A DNA stretch of 24,874 bases from a virus, in the IMG/VR virus record IMGVR_UViG_3300043100_000010, positions 1-24,874 of that record; one strand, written 5' to 3'. Made by a program: the position numbers and the translations under genes. The notes under the pieces were generated by a model. It did no database searches, was not told the origin of the DNA, and saw nothing but the letters and a program-made list of their open reading frames with translations. This document shows, in pieces, positions 22,115-24,874 of this stretch. Position 1 is the first letter of the stretch; each line of letters opens with the position of its first letter.

Positions 22115-22150
22115 AGGAAACACTCCGGGAAAGAGAACTCAAACGGGAAT

Positions 22151-24277
22151 TCAGGCGAGACGGCTGGCAATCGAGCGCTTCGCCGGTGGCTCACTCGTGC
22201 GCACCACCGGGCCGCGCGGCGGTGGTGGTGGCGCAGGCAGCGCAGGCGCACCCGTGGTGAGCACCTGCACCGCATCGGCGGCAGGTGTGGCGGGTGCCAT
22301 CACGGGGCCGTCATACGGCAGCGCAAGGGCTTCGGTGCGGCGGTTTAGCTGCAGGCCGAAGTGATACAGGCCACAAAGCGCCGCATACGCATAAACGCGG
22401 CAGTCAGTGGCCTCATTCGCGCGCCCGCGTGGCAGTTGCCACACGCGAAAACGGTGGCCGCCTACGGTCTTGGTAACCGGTACTTCGGCGGTGAGTTGCG
22501 CATACCACTCAAGGTCGCGATCTGCCGGAAAGTGGCAGTAACCGCTGCCGGGATTCTCGATGTGAAGCCGCGCGCGTACCGTGTCCTTCGCGGCATTCAC
22601 ACCCACAATCACCGGGCGAAAATTGGCCTTCGAGCGCCGTGAAGGTTTCTTCGTGGGCCACACCGGCGAGCGCGCGCCGCTGCGTGCGCTTTCGCCCTTG
22701 ATGGCCCACACGTGACGCCCCAAACGTGCCTTGGCAAACTCATAAACCTTTTGTGTGCAGTGCCCCGAATCGATACAGGCCGCAGTAACCGCAAAGGGTC
22801 GGCCATCGGCGCGATACCACACGCGCTTAAGGTACTCATCCACGCGCTCCCATAGCTCGGTGCCTTGCGGGTCACCTTCGAGCACGGTGTAATCCACCGA
22901 CCAGCTTTCCTCATTGCGGCCCCATAGCACCGTTTCGGCCTCAACCCGGTCATCCTGCACATCGATGCCCACGGTGAGCACGCCACCGCCATCGGGCACC
23001 GCTGCGGCCCACACCTCACCACGCGCCTGCAGGGCATCGGTGCGCAGTTCTTTCCCTGCGTGCGGGCGGTACGGTAGCCCCGCCTGCGTATTCCACCAGG
23101 TCTGTCGGCGGTCCTCATCATCGTGCGCGGCGAGCCACTTGGCCGCGATCTCGCGCGGGCGGTCCTTCGCCCATGGTGAATAGAGCTTGCCCGCCTGAAA
23201 GCCCGCATGCGCGTTATCCACGCCCCATCGTGCGCACTCGGGACACTTCGCGCGATACACCGCATGCACCGGTGACGTGCTGAAGTCCCACACCGCACCC
23301 ACGTGCTCACCGGGCTGCGCATCGAGGTCATTGCGCCACCGCGTTTCGTACAGATCGAGCGGCACGTGCAATTTGCCGCAGCAGAAAAACGGGCGCGTCT
23401 GATGCCACCGCGCGGTGCTCAGTGCGCGCAGGCGTTCGGCTTCATTCCAGGCCGCGCCACACGCTTCGCAGTACACACGCGCGCTCGATGGCTCATGCTC
23501 GCCATCGGCCTTATCCCACTGCACGTGTCTGAAAAACTCGGGAAACATCCGGTGACCACAGTGCGGACATTCGAGCGAGGCGCGGCGTTGGTCACTTTCG
23601 AGAAAGCTGCGTTCGATGCGTGATTCATCCTCAACCGTGGGTGAGCCTGCGCGGATGGCAAGCCAGTTCACGAAGGTAGCCATCCGCTCTTCGGCAAGCG
23701 CGATAGGGTCACCCTCACGCGTGACCGGGTAGCGGTCCACCTCATCACAGAGCACGATGCGCACCGGCCTGCGTGCAAGGTTGTCCGGTGAGCCCGCACC
23801 CTCAAGCGCGAGAAAGCCACCGGGAAAGGCCTTGTAAAGCAGGCTCTCTTTCGCGTTGCGCGTGTGCGTGCTGCCCACTATCGCGCGCAGCACGGGCGTG
23901 ACCCTCACGAGCGGCGTGATGCGCTCACGGCTAAAGGTTTCGGCGGCCTTCTCCTTTGGCTGCACGAGCAGGATAGGACACGGGTCGAGGTGCGCGAAGT
24001 AGCCGAACACGTTTTCGAGAAACGCGGTTTTGAGTAGCTGCGTGCACGTCATCACCGTGATCGTGTGCACCCCCGGCTCGGTCACCGCGAGCATCGGCCC
24101 GCGCGCGATCTCGACCGTCGTGGTCTGCCATGAGCCCGAGAGTGAACCCGCTTCGGGTGCGAGCTTGCGGTAACGGTCGGCCCAATCCGGCAGCGTGATG
24201 TGCGGCGGCGGTGTCCATCCCTTGCGCCATGCCGCTATCAGGCTTTCAATCTTCGCGGCTTCGGATATCAGAGCCAT
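22151..24277 (-). CDS. terL: Terminase large subunit, lambda gpA family
   Basis: 708 residues; ATG 24277, overlapping the small subunit by 32 bp. LPDWADRYRKLAPEAGSLSG (29-48) is the family N-terminus. A non-classical Walker A lies at 78-84 (CTQLLKT, K83), Walker B at 172-179 (VRIVLCDE, D178/E179), and a zinc knuckle at C237/C240 and C270/C273. The nuclease domain starts at LTVGIDVQDDR (434-444, D439), with ACIDSGHCTQKVYEF (D503) further on. It packages DNA by ATP hydrolysis and cuts concatemers; family members mostly use cos ends, but no cos site is visible here. Confidence 0.95.
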   Translation of the reverse strand: MALISEAAKIESLIAAWRKGWTPPPHITLPDWADRYRKLAPEAGSLSGSWQTTTVEIARGPMLAVTEPGVHTITVMTCTQLLKTAFLENVFGYFAHLDPCPILLVQPKEKAAETFSRERITPLVRVTPVLRAIVGSTHTRNAKESLLYKAFPGGFLALEGAGSPDNLARRPVRIVLCDEVDRYPVTREGDPIALAEERMATFVNWLAIRAGSPTVEDESRIERSFLESDQRRASLECPHCGHRMFPEFFRHVQWDKADGEHEPSSARVYCEACGAAWNEAERLRALSTARWHQTRPFFCCGKLHVPLDLYETRWRNDLDAQPGEHVGAVWDFSTSPVHAVYRAKCPECARWGVDNAHAGFQAGKLYSPWAKDRPREIAAKWLAAHDDEDRRQTWWNTQAGLPYRPHAGKELRTDALQARGEVWAAAVPDGGGVLTVGIDVQDDRVEAETVLWGRNEESWSVDYTVLEGDPQGTELWERVDEYLKRVWYRADGRPFAVTAACIDSGHCTQKVYEFAKARLGRHVWAIKGESARSGARSPVWPTKKPSRRSKANFRPVIVGVNAAKDTVRARLHIENPGSGYCHFPADRDLEWYAQLTAEVPVTKTVGGHRFRVWQLPRGRANEATDCRVYAYAALCGLYHFGLQLNRRTEALALPYDGPVMAPATPAADAVQVLTTGAPALPAPPPPPRGPVVRTSEPPAKRSIASRLA

Positions 24278-24809
24278 CAGGTTCCCCCATCGCGCTCACG
24301 TGCGCGTGCACCAGCTTCGTGAGCACGCGCAGCGCGTCGACCGGCTCAACCCCGAGATCGGCGGCGAGCAGCGGTGCCACCCGCGCAGGCCAGTTAAGCC
24401 AGTGATCGCGCGCACCACGCGCCTGCTCGAAGAGCACCCGCCGTGACGTTTCGATGGTGATGAGCACGCCCGCGCGCTGCTCGTATTCGAGACGGCGCAG
24501 CGCGGCAAGCGATTGCTCTTTCTGCAGCGAGGCCGCCGCGAAACTTGCGGCGCGCGCGGCGTTCGCCTTCGCGGCTTTCGCATCGGCGGCCTTCGCCTTC
24601 GGGCGGCCCGTCTTGCGCGCTGGGCTCGCGCTATCGGCGGCGGCTTTCGCGGAAACTTCCGGCTTCGCGCGCCACCGCGTTTTCAAAAGTTTTGGATCAA
24701 TGCCGCCTTCGGGCAGCAGCGTGAGGCGGCCCGCGCGCAGCGCGTTCGATACCGTGCTCTGCGTGCAACCCGCGCGCCGCGCGAATTCCGTTTGTGTCAG
24801 TCCGTCCAT
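24246..24809 (-). CDS. terS: Terminase small subunit or DNA-packaging adaptor, HTH-containing
   Basis: 187 residues from ATG 24809. An HTH lies at about 5-32 (TQTEFARRAGCTQSTVSNAL), followed by a long Ala/Lys-rich basic linker (50-95: ARKTGRPKAKAADAKAAKAN), then a helical C-terminal part (LAALRRLEYEQRAGVLITIE). The arrangement fits Nu1-like small subunits, which bind the packaging start and hand DNA to the large subunit that directly follows. The frame remains open to the right edge of the window (no stop in 24810-24874), so the start could lie further upstream, although that stretch is AT-rich and lacks a clear SD. Confidence 0.78.
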   Translation of the reverse strand: MDGLTQTEFARRAGCTQSTVSNALRAGRLTLLPEGGIDPKLLKTRWRAKPEVSAKAAADSASPARKTGRPKAKAADAKAAKANAARAASFAAASLQKEQSLAALRRLEYEQRAGVLITIETSRRVLFEQARGARDHWLNWPARVAPLLAADLGVEPVDALRVLTKLVHAHVSAMGEPDGSDIRSRED

Positions 24810-24874
24810 AGCCGAAATAAAAGCCGCAGAATTTTTGATAGCTGCGCAAATAACGAGCGCGCGCGATGCCCGCG
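24810..24874 (-). other. Edge region upstream of the small terminase gene
   Basis: 65 bp at the right edge. The minus strand is relatively AT-rich from 24850 to 24812 (TATCAAAAATTCTG, CTTTTATTTCGG), which differs from the GC-rich surroundings and could hold a promoter or regulatory site for the leftward late operon. No matching -35/-10 pair with usual spacing was found. The TerS frame is open through it. Confidence 0.35.

Noticed and set aside
1-24874. tRNA genes, integrase, or att sites
   Set aside because: No cloverleaf-like segment, recombinase motif or long direct repeat was noticed by eye; a tRNAscan or full repeat search was not possible.

Overview
The window looks like part of the genome of a contractile-tailed double-stranded DNA phage (Caudoviricetes, myovirus type), or a prophage of one, from a GC-rich Gram-negative host that is most likely a proteobacterium. 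Genes are packed with ATGA, GTGA or TGATG stop/start overlaps, there are no rRNA, tRNA or host housekeeping genes, and the virion genes follow the lambda head order and then the Mu tail order. Host genus, and lytic versus integrated state, cannot be decided because no integrase, repressor or att site is visible.

Region 1 (1-2990, plus strand): a rightward run of small genes, starting with a truncated one. Most are phage proteins of unknown function and two carry Cys pairs of zinc-binding type. A strong Rho-independent terminator (1887-1917) splits the run and a second (2959-2989) ends it. Just before the second lies a hairpin with a CU-rich loop, a candidate small RNA.

Region 2 (2991-4453): two very small leftward genes, then a SAM-dependent methyltransferase gene facing right. 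It is the only plus-strand gene to the right of the region 1 terminator, and its 3' end overlaps that of the last tail gene, so it looks like a moron.

Region 3 (4448-24809, minus strand, transcribed right to left): a complete virion module. The head part is lambda type: small and large terminase subunits, gpW, portal, S49 (ClpP-fold) protease, separate acidic scaffold, decoration protein, major capsid protein E, accessory protein and FII-like connector. The tail part is Mu type: tail terminator-like protein, DUF2635, sheath, tube, gp41-like assembly chaperone, tape measure with a lytic transglycosylase domain, gpN, gpP, gp45 spike, gp46, gp47, gp48, a short fibre and a small fibre-associated protein. 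DNA is packaged by the terminase through the portal into a shell built by MCP, scaffold, protease and decoration protein; the sheath and tube polymerise on a baseplate of gpN-gp48 to a length set by the tape measure.

The strongest non-obvious features are: (a) a programmed -1 frameshift at an in-frame GGGGGGT heptamer in the gp41-like gene, with an SD-like AGGGAGG 13 nt upstream, which makes a 58-residue GpE-like extension that is not an ordinary ORF; (b) Rho-independent-type hairpins placed directly ahead of the major capsid and tail tube genes; (c) the candidate CU-loop small RNA; (d) the inverted methyltransferase moron. No holin, endolysin or spanin was recognised.
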